64,000 nt of DNA from Arthrobacter sp. H35-D1 (lineage in GTDB: Bacteria > Actinomycetota > Actinomycetes > Actinomycetales > Micrococcaceae): the NCBI RefSeq assembly GCF_030063185.1, contig NZ_JASISP010000002.1, positions 154,417 to 218,416 of the forward strand, read 5' to 3'. Every line of letters begins with the position of its first letter. The first letter of the stretch is position 1. The position numbers were made by a program, and so were the translations under genes. The notes below the pieces were generated by a model that ran no database searches, had not been told where the DNA came from, and saw nothing but the letters and a program-made list of their open reading frames with translations. Of the stretch, positions 56,566 to 64,000 are shown piece by piece.

Positions 56566-58053
56566 ATGGACGAACTCACGGCTCCGGCCGCAGCGACGCC
56601 GGCGTTCGGCCGCCTTCGCCGGGGATACCTGCAACTTTCAGTGCGCCGCATGGTGAACATCAAAGTGGAGGACATGGCCCTGGCCGGCGGCTATTTCGCC
56701 GCCTTCTGGTTGCTTGACGCTGTCAATCTCTCCGCCACCGGCGATCTGCGGGTGCCCGCCCTCGCCTCGGCCTGGGCCGCGCTTGCCTTGCTGGGCTGTG
56801 CCGGGGTCCTGCTCCGACGCGTCTTTCCCACGGCCATGGCCTGGATGTGTGGCCTTGCCGTCATTGGATTGGCGCTGGCTGGTCATGCCGGTGCGTTCGT
56901 GCTTGCCTTTGAGTTCTTCTTTTCACTTGTCCTCTTCGCAACACCCCGGGCATCCCAACTGTCGGCCCGCGCCGCCTGGATCTTGACAGTTGTGCTGGTG
57001 CTGGCTGCCTTTATCGTTTCCCAAAGCGCGTCCACCACCATCGCAGCGGCCCTCATTGCCGTTGTCACGCTGCTGACCCCCGTGGAGTGGGCCGGGAACC
57101 TGCGCAAGGCCAACCTCCTGGCCGACAGCGAGTCTGCCCGGGCGGATGCGCTCCAGGACGCGGCCGAGCAGCGCCTGCTCGCGGAACGCAGTGCCCACGA
57201 CCTCGCCCTGGAACGCGAACGCCAGCACATGGCCCGCGAACTTCACGACGTCGTCTCCGCCCGGCTCTCCGCCATCGCCCTGCAGTCAGGCGCTGCCCTG
57301 CAGTCAGGCGCTGCCCTGCACATGTCTGCCAACCCGTCTTCAACTCTCACCGGCCCTGTTCCCCCCGGCACAATTTCCTCCGGTGCTGCGCTGCTGCACC
57401 AGATCCGGGACGAGAGTGTCGCCGGTTTGGAGGAACTCAACAGCATGATCCGGCTCCTCCACACCGGTGTTCTGGCGGAAGCGGGCGGGCAACTCAGTGA
57501 CCTGCACGGATTACTCAGGCAGTACCGCAATACCGGAATGGAGCTGCGGTACTCAAATTCCTTGGACGACGCCGGGGAGTCCTTGAAGCTGCCGCTCCAG
57601 GCTGCCGTTTACCGCGTCGCTGCCGAAGCAGTGGCCAATGCTGCCAAGCACGCCCCCGGCCAGGCGGTGGACGTAGTGCTTGCTGCCGAATCCGTCTCCT
57701 GCGCCGGTCCCGGAGCACCGGAGATTTCCCCAAGCGTTGTCCTGGCCGTGTCCAATCCCCTCCCGCACACTGGACAAAAAACGTCCGCGGTCCCTGCTCC
57801 AGGCCAGGATTCCACGCAGCTCATGCCGCCAAGCAGTACCGGCACAGGCATTCCTAGCATGCATTTTCGTGCCGCCCATGCTGGCGGAACCCTCACGGCC
57901 CAGCCCGTTGCCGGCCTGTGGAAGGTGGTGCTCCGGTTGCCCATCCCTGCCCCGCAGGCAGCCACACCGCTCGCAGAAACACCGCTCGCAGACACACCGA
58001 CGCAGCCTGCAGGCACCCCTGCCATCAACAGCCACGAAGAAGGTCAAGCATGA
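56566..58053 (+). CDS. Sensor histidine kinase (HPK7/NarL-type partner)
   Basis: A 495-residue kinase with about six N-terminal helices and a cytosolic HisKA_3 core. The phospho-acceptor is in MARELHDVVSARLSAIAL near residue 227. Directly after it an 18-bp tandem duplication repeats QSGAAL. The ATPase part has AVYRVAAEAVANAAKHAPG as N box and VVLAVSNPLP, but no standard D-x-G-x-G. The late GTGIPSMHFRAAHAGGTLTA replaces the glycine-rich lid. The C-terminus is a Thr/Pro/Leu-Ala repeat tail. ATG 56566 is used with a weak GGAAG upstream. The stop overlaps the response regulator start. Confidence 0.88.
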   Translation: MDELTAPAAATPAFGRLRRGYLQLSVRRMVNIKVEDMALAGGYFAAFWLLDAVNLSATGDLRVPALASAWAALALLGCAGVLLRRVFPTAMAWMCGLAVIGLALAGHAGAFVLAFEFFFSLVLFATPRASQLSARAAWILTVVLVLAAFIVSQSASTTIAAALIAVVTLLTPVEWAGNLRKANLLADSESARADALQDAAEQRLLAERSAHDLALERERQHMARELHDVVSARLSAIALQSGAALQSGAALHMSANPSSTLTGPVPPGTISSGAALLHQIRDESVAGLEELNSMIRLLHTGVLAEAGGQLSDLHGLLRQYRNTGMELRYSNSLDDAGESLKLPLQAAVYRVAAEAVANAAKHAPGQAVDVVLAAESVSCAGPGAPEISPSVVLAVSNPLPHTGQKTSAVPAPGQDSTQLMPPSSTGTGIPSMHFRAAHAGGTLTAQPVAGLWKVVLRLPIPAPQAATPLAETPLADTPTQPAGTPAINSHEEGQA

Positions 58054-58760
58054 GCGTTTCCCCCGACCCCGTGACCCACGGCTTCGAGCCCAATGCGGCC
58101 AATGAGTCCATCAAACGTCGCATCACTGTCCTGTTGGTCGATGACCACGCTGCCATCAGGCTTGGCATGCGCATGGTCGTGGACACGGCCGAAGACATGG
58201 AAGTGGTGGGCGAAGCCGCTGACGGTGCCAGCGCCGTCGGCATGGCGCGGGCACTGGAGCCGGACGTTGTCCTCATGGATCTGAGAATGCCCGTGCTGGA
58301 CGGTGTGGAGGCAACGAAAGTCATCTGCGCCGAAGGACTCTCGAAAGTGCTGGTGCTGACCACCTTCGACCACGATTCCTACTTGTTCGGGGCTCTGCGT
58401 GCCGGAGCGGTCGGGTTCCTGCTCAAAAGTGCCCAACCGGCAGCGATCACCGATGCGATCTGCAGTGTGGACGCCGGCCGGCAGGTCATCTCCCCGGAGG
58501 TCACGGCCCGGATCGTCGCCGCAGCCCTCACCCCCGGACACGAGACGGACCGGCATCCCAGGTCGGAGCTGGAGACCTTGACCATGCGGGAACGGGAGGT
58601 TTTTGAGGCGTTGGGGGACGGTCTGAGCAACTATTCCATCGGCAGGCAGCTGGGCATTTCGGAGGCCACGGTCAAGACGCACGTCTCGCGAGTACTGGCG
58701 AAACTGGGCTTGGAGTCGCGCGTGCAGGCGGCACTCTTTCAACACCGCCGGCAAAACTAG
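58050..58760 (+). CDS. LuxR/NarL family response regulator
   Basis: A 236-residue regulator. The receiver domain begins ITVLLVDDHAAIRLGMRM. The phosphorylated Asp is about residue 76 in VVLMDLRMPVLDGVEA, and the conserved Lys is in GAVGFLLKSAQ. The C-terminal LuxR helix-turn-helix has LTMREREVFEALGDGLSNYS and ISEATVKTHVSRVLAKLGL. Its ATGA overlap with the kinase gene makes the pair a two-component system. The signal and targets are unknown; the divergent GAP gene is a candidate. Confidence 0.93.
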   Translation: MSVSPDPVTHGFEPNAANESIKRRITVLLVDDHAAIRLGMRMVVDTAEDMEVVGEAADGASAVGMARALEPDVVLMDLRMPVLDGVEATKVICAEGLSKVLVLTTFDHDSYLFGALRAGAVGFLLKSAQPAAITDAICSVDAGRQVISPEVTARIVAAALTPGHETDRHPRSELETLTMREREVFEALGDGLSNYSIGRQLGISEATVKTHVSRVLAKLGLESRVQAALFQHRRQN

Positions 58761-58940
58761 CACTGGCGCAGAGCTGTGGCAGCCGCGTGAAAAGTCCGCT
58801 GGGGTGTTTGTCGGTGCACGGGGGTAGCCTGAGGAGACAGCTTGCACACAACGTGTTGCACGCAGGTGTTGCTTTCATCCCGTGGATCGCACGGCCGCCG
58901 TTCTTCGCCAGCCGTGCCTCAGTGGTCAAGGAGGACCATC

Positions 58941-59969
58941 ATGGAATTCTTGGACAACCGCCCTGTTTGCAAGGCCGAACCGCGCCCGCCACGGCATTTC
59001 CCCACGGGCATCCCTGATCAGCGGGCCCGGCTGGTGCGCCAAATGGATGCCCAATGGGTCAACGGAACTGTGCTGCGATACTGGTTCTTCGAGGGCCCCG
59101 AACCGCAAAAGCAGGCGGTCAGGGATGCCTTCTCGCACTGGAAGTCGTTGGGTCTGGGGCTGGACTTCGTGGAAGCGACCGCCCGGAGCGAAGCCGAGGT
59201 CAGGATCGCCTTTGACCAGTCGGACGGCGCCTGGTCCTACATTGGCCGCGATGTGTTGGGGATTGCCAGCACCAATCCCACCATGAACTTTGGCTGGGAC
59301 CTCACTGACGACTACGGCCGCTCCACCGCCCTGCATGAGATCGGGCACACGCTGGGCATGCCGCACGAACACCAAAACCCCTTCGCCGGGATTGAGTGGG
59401 ACGAGCCAAAGGTGTACAGCTACTTTGCCGGCTCCCCCAACAACTGGTCCCGGCAACAGACTTTCCACAACGTGCTGCAAAAGCTCAGCCCGCAAGAGGT
59501 CGAGGGGTCTGATTGGGACCCGGATTCGGTCATGGAGTACAGGTTCCCGGCCGGACTCATCAAGGAGCCGGCACGGTACCGGCAAGGACTGACCCCTCCA
59601 GGCGGGCTCTCCGACGACGACAAGGAATGGGCCGTCCGGTTCTATCCTGCACTGACCACGGCAGAACGGTTCCTGACGGCGTTCTGTTCGGTTCCGCTCT
59701 CGCTAAAGCCCGGCGAGCAGGCGAACTTCACCGTTGTTCCGGAGGAAACCCGTGAATACCAGCTGTCCACCTTTGGCCTGGCGGACACCGTGCTGGTGCT
59801 GTTTGAGGAGGTGGACGGCGAGTTGCGCCATCTGGCGGCCGACGACGACAGCGGGCAAGACCGCAACACCTCCTGCAAGGTGAAACTGTTCAAGGACCGC
59901 AGATATGTGGCGCGGCTGCGCTTGTACTGGGCCGGATTGTCCGGGCACACCTCGATCATGTACTGGTAA
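58941..59969 (+). CDS. Astacin-like zinc metalloprotease with C-terminal PPC-like domain
   Basis: A 342-residue protein with an N-terminal metzincin domain. The zinc site STALHEIGHTLGMPHEHQNP (near residue 130-148) matches HExxHxxGxxHE of astacins (M12A). The Met-turn is in DPDSVMEYRFPAG near residue 195. The N-terminal half has LRYWFFEGPEPQKQAVRDAF, the typical first strand of such domains. The last ~100 residues form a beta-rich part with the DDDSGQDRN loop of pre-peptidase C-terminal domains. No signal peptide or propeptide is visible. AAGGAGG lies seven bases before ATG 58941. It stands alone between the two-component genes and folD. Confidence 0.85.
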   Translation: MEFLDNRPVCKAEPRPPRHFPTGIPDQRARLVRQMDAQWVNGTVLRYWFFEGPEPQKQAVRDAFSHWKSLGLGLDFVEATARSEAEVRIAFDQSDGAWSYIGRDVLGIASTNPTMNFGWDLTDDYGRSTALHEIGHTLGMPHEHQNPFAGIEWDEPKVYSYFAGSPNNWSRQQTFHNVLQKLSPQEVEGSDWDPDSVMEYRFPAGLIKEPARYRQGLTPPGGLSDDDKEWAVRFYPALTTAERFLTAFCSVPLSLKPGEQANFTVVPEETREYQLSTFGLADTVLVLFEEVDGELRHLAADDDSGQDRNTSCKVKLFKDRRYVARLRLYWAGLSGHTSIMYW

Positions 59970-59996
59970 TTTCCTTGCCCCACCATGCAACGGGGC

Positions 59997-60030
59997 GGCC
60001 GACGGCGGAACCAGAGTTCCGCCGTCGGCC
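59997..60030. terminator. Bidirectional terminator between metalloprotease and folD
   Basis: Perfect 14-base arms GGCCGACGGCGGAA (59997-60010) and TTCCGCCGTCGGCC (60017-60030) around a 6-base loop, extendable by GGGG/CCCC. It lies between the converging metalloprotease and folD genes. Confidence 0.8.
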
Positions 60031-60066
60031 ACCCCGACGCGGGTGGTGCGTGCTCAAAAGCAGCAG

Positions 60067-60948
60067 CTAGGCTGCGGCGCGCTCGGAAGCCTCCACCACG
60101 TTGGCCAGCAGCATGGCCCGGGTCATGGGGCCCACACCTCCCGGGTTCGGGGAGATCCAGCTGGCCACCTCGGCGGCTGCAGGCTCCACGTCCCCGGTGA
60201 CAACAGCTTTTCCACTGCCGTTGTCCACGCGGCTGACGCCGACGTCCAGGACAATGGCTCCGGGCAACAAGTCCGCGGCCTTGATCATGTGTGGCACGCC
60301 GGCGGCAGCAATCACCACGTCAGCCTGGCGCAGTTCAGCGGCCAGGTCCTTCGTGCCGGTGTGGGCCAGCACCACGGTGGCGTTGATGTCGCGTCGGGTG
60401 AGCAGCAGGCCCATGGGCCGGCCGATCGTCACGCCGCGGCCAACCACCAGCACGCGCTTGCCGGCCAGTGAAATTCCGTGGCGCTCCAACAACACGATGC
60501 AACCCTTGGGTGTGCACGGCAACGGGGACGTCATGGGGCGGTTCACATTGGCCACCAGGCGGCCCAGGTTCATCGGGTGCAGTCCGTCGGCATCCTTGTC
60601 CGGGTCGATGGCTTCAAGCACCACGTCCTGGTCAATGTGTCCCGGCAGGGGAAGCTGGACGATGTAGCCCGTGCAGGAGGGATCCTCGTTGAGCTGGCGG
60701 ACGGCGGCCAGGACTTCATCCTGGGTGGCCGACTCCGGCAGGTCGATGCGGATGGACTTGATGCCGACCTCGGCACAGTCCTTGTGCTTTCCGCCCACGT
60801 ACCACTGGGAGCCCGGATCCGAGCCGACCAGGATGGTGCCCAGGCCCGGCGTGACACCGCGGGCAGCGAGGGCTGCCACGCGTACGGTCAGTTCGGCTTT
60901 GATGGCAGCGGCGGTGGCCTTGCCATCAAGGATTTGAGCTGTGGACAT
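60067..60948 (-). CDS. folD: Bifunctional methylene-THF dehydrogenase/cyclohydrolase
   Basis: A 293-residue enzyme that interconverts 5,10-methylene-, methenyl- and 10-formyl-tetrahydrofolate. The Tyr/Lys active site is in [15 protein letters not shown] near residue 55. The NADP-binding [15 protein letters not shown] is near residue 175, and the end motif [11 protein letters not shown] is complete. The start is ATG 60948 in the typical [16 protein letters not shown] 60957, overlapping the glyA stop, is possible. It is the second gene of a glyA-folD unit under a ZTP riboswitch. Confidence 0.94.
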   Translation of the reverse strand: MSTAQILDGKATAAAIKAELTVRVAALAARGVTPGLGTILVGSDPGSQWYVGGKHKDCAEVGIKSIRIDLPESATQDEVLAAVRQLNEDPSCTGYIVQLPLPGHIDQDVVLEAIDPDKDADGLHPMNLGRLVANVNRPMTSPLPCTPKGCIVLLERHGISLAGKRVLVVGRGVTIGRPMGLLLTRRDINATVVLAHTGTKDLAAELRQADVVIAAAGVPHMIKAADLLPGAIVLDVGVSRVDNGSGKAVVTGDVEPAAAEVASWISPNPGGVGPMTRAMLLANVVEASERAAA

Positions 60949-60950
60949 TT

Positions 60951-62237
60951 TTACCATTCTTCCTGGCCGGGGTAGAGCGGGAAGTTGGCGGTCAGGGCCT
61001 TGACACGAGCGCTTAGTGCGTCCACGTCGGCGCCACCCTTCAGCGTCGCGGCGATGATTTCGGCAACTTCGGTGAACTCCGGGGCACCAAAGCCGCGGGT
61101 TGCCAGTGCCGGGGTGCCGATGCGCAGGCCGGAGGTGACCATCGGGGGGCGCGGGTCGAACGGGACGGCGTTGCGGTTGACGGTGATGCCAACGCTGTGC
61201 AGAAGGTCTTCGGCCTGCTGTCCGTCCAGCTTGGAGTTGCGCAGGTCAACGAGGACCAGGTGCACATCGGTGCCGCCGGTCAGCACTGACACGCCTGCTT
61301 CGGCAACATCAGGAGCGTTCAAACGCTCGGCAAGGATCTTCGCACCTTCCAACACGCGCTGCTGGCGTTCCTTGAATTCTTCGCCTGCAGCAACCTTGAA
61401 GGCCACGGCCTTCGCAGCGATGACGTGCATGAGCGGGCCGCCCTGCTGTCCCGGGAACACTGCGGAGTTGAGCTTCTTGGCCCATTCCTTCTTGGCCAGG
61501 ATGACTCCCGAGCGCGGACCGGAAAGGGTCTTGTGAACCGTGGAAGTGACGACGTCGGAGTACGGCACCGGGGACGGGTGCAGACCTGCTGCAACCAAGC
61601 CCGCGAAGTGCGCCATATCCGTCCAGAGCAGTGCTCCCACTTCGTCGGCGATGGAACGGAACGCTGCGAAGTCCAGCTGGCGCGGGTAAGCGGACCAGCC
61701 GGCGATGATGACCTGGGGCTTCTCGGCGATGGCCTGAGCGCGCAGCTTGTCCATGTCGATGCGGAACGTATCGGGCTCAACTTCGTAGGCAGCGACCTCG
61801 TACAGCTTGCCGGAAAAGTTCAGCTTCATCCCGTGGGTCAGGTGGCCACCATGGGCCAAGGACAGGCCCATGATCTTATCGCCGGGCTTGATCATGGCTG
61901 CGAGCGCTGCGGCGTTGGCCTGTGCGCCGGAGTGCGGCTGGACGTTGGCGTATTCGGCGTCGAAGAGGTCCTTGACGCGCTCGATGGCCAGGTTCTCGGC
62001 CACGTCCACGTATTCGCAACCACCGTAGTAGCGGCGGCCCGGGTAGCCTTCGGCATACTTGTTGGTCAGCACCGAGCCCTGGGCTTCCAGGACGGCGCGA
62101 GGGGCGAAGTTCTCCGAGGCGATCATTTCCAGCGTGTCGCGCTGGCGGCCAAGCTCATCCTTCAGGACGGCGGCGATTTCCGGGTCAAGCTCCGAGAGCG
62201 GGGCGTTGGTCACGGACGAGGTGGTGGTAAAAGACAC
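60951..62237 (-). CDS. glyA: Serine hydroxymethyltransferase
   Basis: A 428-residue PLP enzyme that makes glycine and 5,10-methylene-THF from serine. The PLP lysine is in [14 protein letters not shown] near residue 235. [18 protein letters not shown] and [15 protein letters not shown] near the N-terminus and [14 protein letters not shown] are diagnostic. GTG 62237 is chosen because AGGAG lies six bases upstream; longer frames run into the riboswitch leader. It is followed directly by folD. Confidence 0.96.
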   Translation of the reverse strand: MSFTTTSSVTNAPLSELDPEIAAVLKDELGRQRDTLEMIASENFAPRAVLEAQGSVLTNKYAEGYPGRRYYGGCEYVDVAENLAIERVKDLFDAEYANVQPHSGAQANAAALAAMIKPGDKIMGLSLAHGGHLTHGMKLNFSGKLYEVAAYEVEPDTFRIDMDKLRAQAIAEKPQVIIAGWSAYPRQLDFAAFRSIADEVGALLWTDMAHFAGLVAAGLHPSPVPYSDVVTSTVHKTLSGPRSGVILAKKEWAKKLNSAVFPGQQGGPLMHVIAAKAVAFKVAAGEEFKERQQRVLEGAKILAERLNAPDVAEAGVSVLTGGTDVHLVLVDLRNSKLDGQQAEDLLHSVGITVNRNAVPFDPRPPMVTSGLRIGTPALATRGFGAPEFTEVAEIIAATLKGGADVDALSARVKALTANFPLYPGQEEW

Positions 62238-62386
62238 TACAGACTCCTGGGTGGCGGCACGAAAAAAACTCTTCTTGAAAAGATTATCGCCAATCCGTTT
62301 ATGGCCGCATTCGAAGGGGACCACGCCTGCAACGTTCCTCGGGTTTTGGGTCCGTGGAATGGGTATGACGGCGGAACTCCTGCACG

Positions 62387-62404
62387 GCCAATGCGCGCAT
62401 TGGC
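62387..62404. repeat. 18-bp palindrome in the glyA leader
   Basis: A perfect 18-base palindrome GCCAATGCGCGCATTGGC lies directly downstream of the aptamer in the glyA leader. It is not followed by a T-run. Seven T residues on the minus strand (62262-62268) come later in the leader. The palindrome may be part of the expression platform or a protein site. Confidence 0.6.
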
Positions 62405-62417
62405 TTTACGTGACCTC

Positions 62418-62500
62418 GCGTCCCAGGCGTACGATCGTGAAGGTCTTCGCTCGTGCTGCTCCCCGGTGGTGTCCCACCTCATCGCCAGTCGCAACTCCTC
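62418..62500 (-). promoter_or_regulatory. ZTP (pfl) riboswitch of glyA-folD
   Basis: The minus-strand leader of glyA contains the conserved ZTP core. A GACTGGCGATGAGGTGGGAC segment runs into ACCACCGGGGAGCAGC, and after a spacer TACGCCTGGGA follows. The short P1 pair GTTGC/GCAGC encloses the first part. This matches the published ZTP aptamer words (GGUGGGAAACCACCGGGGAG and CGCCUGGGC) closely. ZTP riboswitches sense the purine intermediate ZTP/ZMP when 10-formyl-THF is short and turn on folate genes. Which switch mechanism acts here is not clear. The 305-base glyA-purU gap is otherwise the leader and the two promoters. Confidence 0.86.
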
Positions 62501-62542
62501 CAGTGTAGTACAGGGCCCCAATTGGGCGGTAACCTTGAAAGG

Positions 62543-63427
62543 GTGAATGAGCTGAGTTCCCCTGCCGTGTCCGATCCGGCCGTTTCGCACGGATACGTGC
62601 TGACACTTTCCTGCGCCGACCGCCCCGGCATAGTCCACGCCGTCTCGGCGGCGCTGCTTGAGTCCGGCTGCAACATCACCGACTCCCAGCAGTACGGCAA
62701 TCCCGACACCGGCACGTTTTTCATGCGGGTCGCCGTGGAAACCACGACGTCGTTCAGCCTCCTCCGCGAGCACGTTGACGCAATCGCGGGAGACTTCGAA
62801 TTCAACTGGGCGCTGCACCATGCCGGGGCGCCGGTGCGCACCTTGATCATGGCTTCCAAGGCAGCCCACTGCCTGAACGACATTTTGTTTCAGCAGCGCT
62901 CAGGCACCCTGCCGGTGGACATCCCGGCGATCGTCTCCAACCACCGCGATCTTGAGCCCTTGGCCGATTTTTACGGCATCCCTTTCCACTACATCCCCGT
63001 CACAGCCGACACCAAGGCCGAGGCCGAGGGGCAACTTTTGGAGCTGGTGGCAGAGCTCGACGTCGAGCTCGTTGTCCTGGCCCGCTACATGCAGGTCCTC
63101 TCCGACGACCTGTGCAACCACTTGGCCGGCAAGGCCATCAACATCCACCATTCCTTCCTTCCCTCCTTCAAGGGCGCCAAGCCGTATCACCAGGCCCATG
63201 CCCGCGGGGTGAAGATCATCGGTGCCACGGCCCACTACGTGACGGCGGCACTGGATGAAGGTCCCATCATTGAGCAGGAAGTGATCCGCGTGGACCACGG
63301 GCACTCGGTGGAGAAGTTCGTCTCCATGGGCCGCGCCGTCGAGGCGCGCACGCTGGCCCAGGCCGTGCAATGGCATGCCGAACACCGCGTCCTGCTCGAC
63401 GGACACAGAACAGTCGTCTTCGACTAA
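62543..63427 (+). CDS. purU: Formyltetrahydrofolate deformylase
   Basis: A 294-residue enzyme that releases formate from 10-formyl-THF and balances the one-carbon pool. An N-terminal ACT domain (GYVLTLSCADRPGIVHAVSA) precedes a formyltransferase-like domain with VVLARYMQVLSDDL, INIHHSFLPSFKGAKPYHQA and RVDHGHSVEKF, which carry the Asn/His/Asp active-site positions. The GTG at 62543 is the family-length start, but AAAGGG lies too close for a normal ribosome binding site; a GTG at 62564 is an alternative. It is divergent from glyA. Confidence 0.93.
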   Translation: MNELSSPAVSDPAVSHGYVLTLSCADRPGIVHAVSAALLESGCNITDSQQYGNPDTGTFFMRVAVETTTSFSLLREHVDAIAGDFEFNWALHHAGAPVRTLIMASKAAHCLNDILFQQRSGTLPVDIPAIVSNHRDLEPLADFYGIPFHYIPVTADTKAEAEGQLLELVAELDVELVVLARYMQVLSDDLCNHLAGKAINIHHSFLPSFKGAKPYHQAHARGVKIIGATAHYVTAALDEGPIIEQEVIRVDHGHSVEKFVSMGRAVEARTLAQAVQWHAEHRVLLDGHRTVVFD

Positions 63428-63445
63428 GCCCCACGTCCTCCCCAC

Positions 63446-63516
63446 ATCTGTGCTGCACTTGTTGGACCGATTTCACCCATTTCCGTGGTTTTTCGTCCAA
63501 CAAGTGCAGCACAGAT
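63446..63516. repeat. Inverted-repeat element, copy B
   Basis: Left arm ATCTGTGCTGCACTTGTTGG and right arm CCAACAAGTGCAGCACAGAT (63497-63516) are exact complements, and the pairing extends by GAC/GTC. The centre CACCCATTTCCGTGG and the TTTTTCGTCC before the right arm closely resemble copy A at 51191-51263. It lies 18 bases after purU and 37 bases before the aldo/keto reductase gene, so it may also terminate purU transcription. Confidence 0.78.
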
Positions 63517-63553
63517 CCCCATGGGGCGGGCTGGCTGTGGATAGGCTGGGGGC

Positions 63554-64000
63554 ATGAGAGAGCACACCCTTGGGAAAACCGGCCGCACCGTCTCCGCCGT
63601 CGGGCTTGGAACATGGCAGCTTGGCGCCGACTGGGGCGAGGTAAGGGAAGCTGATGCCCTTGCCGTGCTGGGCGCAGCAGCCGACTCCGGGGTGACGTTC
63701 TTCGACACCGCCGATGTCTACGGCGACGGCCGCAGCGAACAGGCCATCGGCAAGTTCCTGGGCGGCAGGGGCCCCGACCATGGCATCACCGTGGCAACCA
63801 AGATGGGCCGGCGGCTGGACCAACTCCCGGAGAATTACGTCATGGAGAACTTCCGCGCCTGGACCGACCGCTCGCGGAAGAACCTGGGCGTCGACACGCT
63901 GGACCTGCTCCAGCTGCACTGCCCGCCCACCGCCGTCGTCACAACCGACGAGGTGTATGACGCCCTTGACACGCTCGTGGCCGAAGGCGCCATCGCCAGC
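63554..64000 (+). CDS. Aldo/keto reductase, cut by the window end
   Basis: The first 149 residues of an NAD(P)H-dependent oxidoreductase of the aldo/keto reductase superfamily. SAVGLGTWQLGADWGEV, the catalytic FFDTADVYGDGRSEQAIGKF with Asp and Tyr, the catalytic Lys in ITVATKMGRR and LDLLQLHCPP with the His are seen. It resembles the YghZ/general stress protein 69 group. The substrate is unknown. ATG 63554 follows a GGGGG stretch (63548-63552) which is an imperfect ribosome binding site. The C-terminal half lies beyond the window. Confidence 0.9.
   Translation, partial: MREHTLGKTGRTVSAVGLGTWQLGADWGEVREADALAVLGAAADSGVTFFDTADVYGDGRSEQAIGKFLGGRGPDHGITVATKMGRRLDQLPENYVMENFRAWTDRSRKNLGVDTLDLLQLHCPPTAVVTTDEVYDALDTLVAEGAIAS

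Overview
The window looks like one end of a contig from a high-GC Gram-positive bacterium, most likely a member of the Micrococcaceae close to Arthrobacter. The grounds are the strong GC bias at third codon positions, frequent GTG and TTG starts, a mycothiol enzyme (Mca), DUF4307 and DUF501 proteins, and gene orders I recall from actinobacteria. No phage, plasmid, transposase or CRISPR sequence was seen. The first ~210 bases are C/G homopolymer-rich and look like a poor contig edge.

Left part (0.2-26.4 kb) is mostly core chromosome: a PIN-PhoH protein, DUF1275, a short Z-prenyltransferase, HlyIII, a DUF255 thioredoxin-fold protein, Mca, DUF4307, GreA, threonine deaminase, an AI-2E exporter, a galactose locus (galM divergent from deoR-galT-galK), TerC, Bax-inhibitor-1, a small tRNA with UAA anticodon, GNAT, type II NADH dehydrogenase, a mycosin-like subtilase, Ppx/GppA, DUF501, an FtsB-like protein and enolase. 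The PhoH/uppS/hlyIII/DUF255/mca/greA set resembles Mycobacterium tuberculosis Rv1080c-Rv1095, and eno-ftsB-DUF501-ppx resembles Rv1023-Rv1026.

Between enolase and mazG, neighbours in mycobacteria, lies a plus-strand block (26.5-33.9 kb): an Imm-5-like immunity protein gene whose 3' end is shifted by a 14-bp tandem duplication, a frameshifted SRPBCC remnant, a full urease operon ureABCEFGD and a NiCoT nickel permease. Together these would take up nickel, mature and run a urease.

The middle (33.9-45.9 kb, minus strand) is a nucleoside uptake and salvage region: mazG, adenosine deaminase, a DedA protein, thymidine phosphorylase, cytidine deaminase, two ABC permeases, a double ABC ATPase, a BMP lipoprotein and an M20 amidohydrolase. 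Next come mannose-1-phosphate guanylyltransferase and the sdhCDAB operon, whose predicted promoter overlaps a perfect 16-bp palindrome.

The right part (51-64 kb) holds yihY, a 2'-5' RNA ligase-like protein, trpS, exonuclease III, a small membrane protein, a GAP-family membrane protein divergent from a histidine kinase/LuxR regulator pair, an astacin-like metalloprotease, and a one-carbon cluster (folD, glyA, divergent purU). glyA-folD is preceded by a sequence that matches the ZTP riboswitch core closely. A truncated aldo/keto reductase ends the window.

The least expected structures are non-coding: a two-copy ~75-bp inverted-repeat element after sdhB and purU, a palindromic element inside the mazG reading frame, a nested palindrome before deoA, and the cluster of indels at the urease block border. 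I did not find a convincing wholly new multi-gene system.
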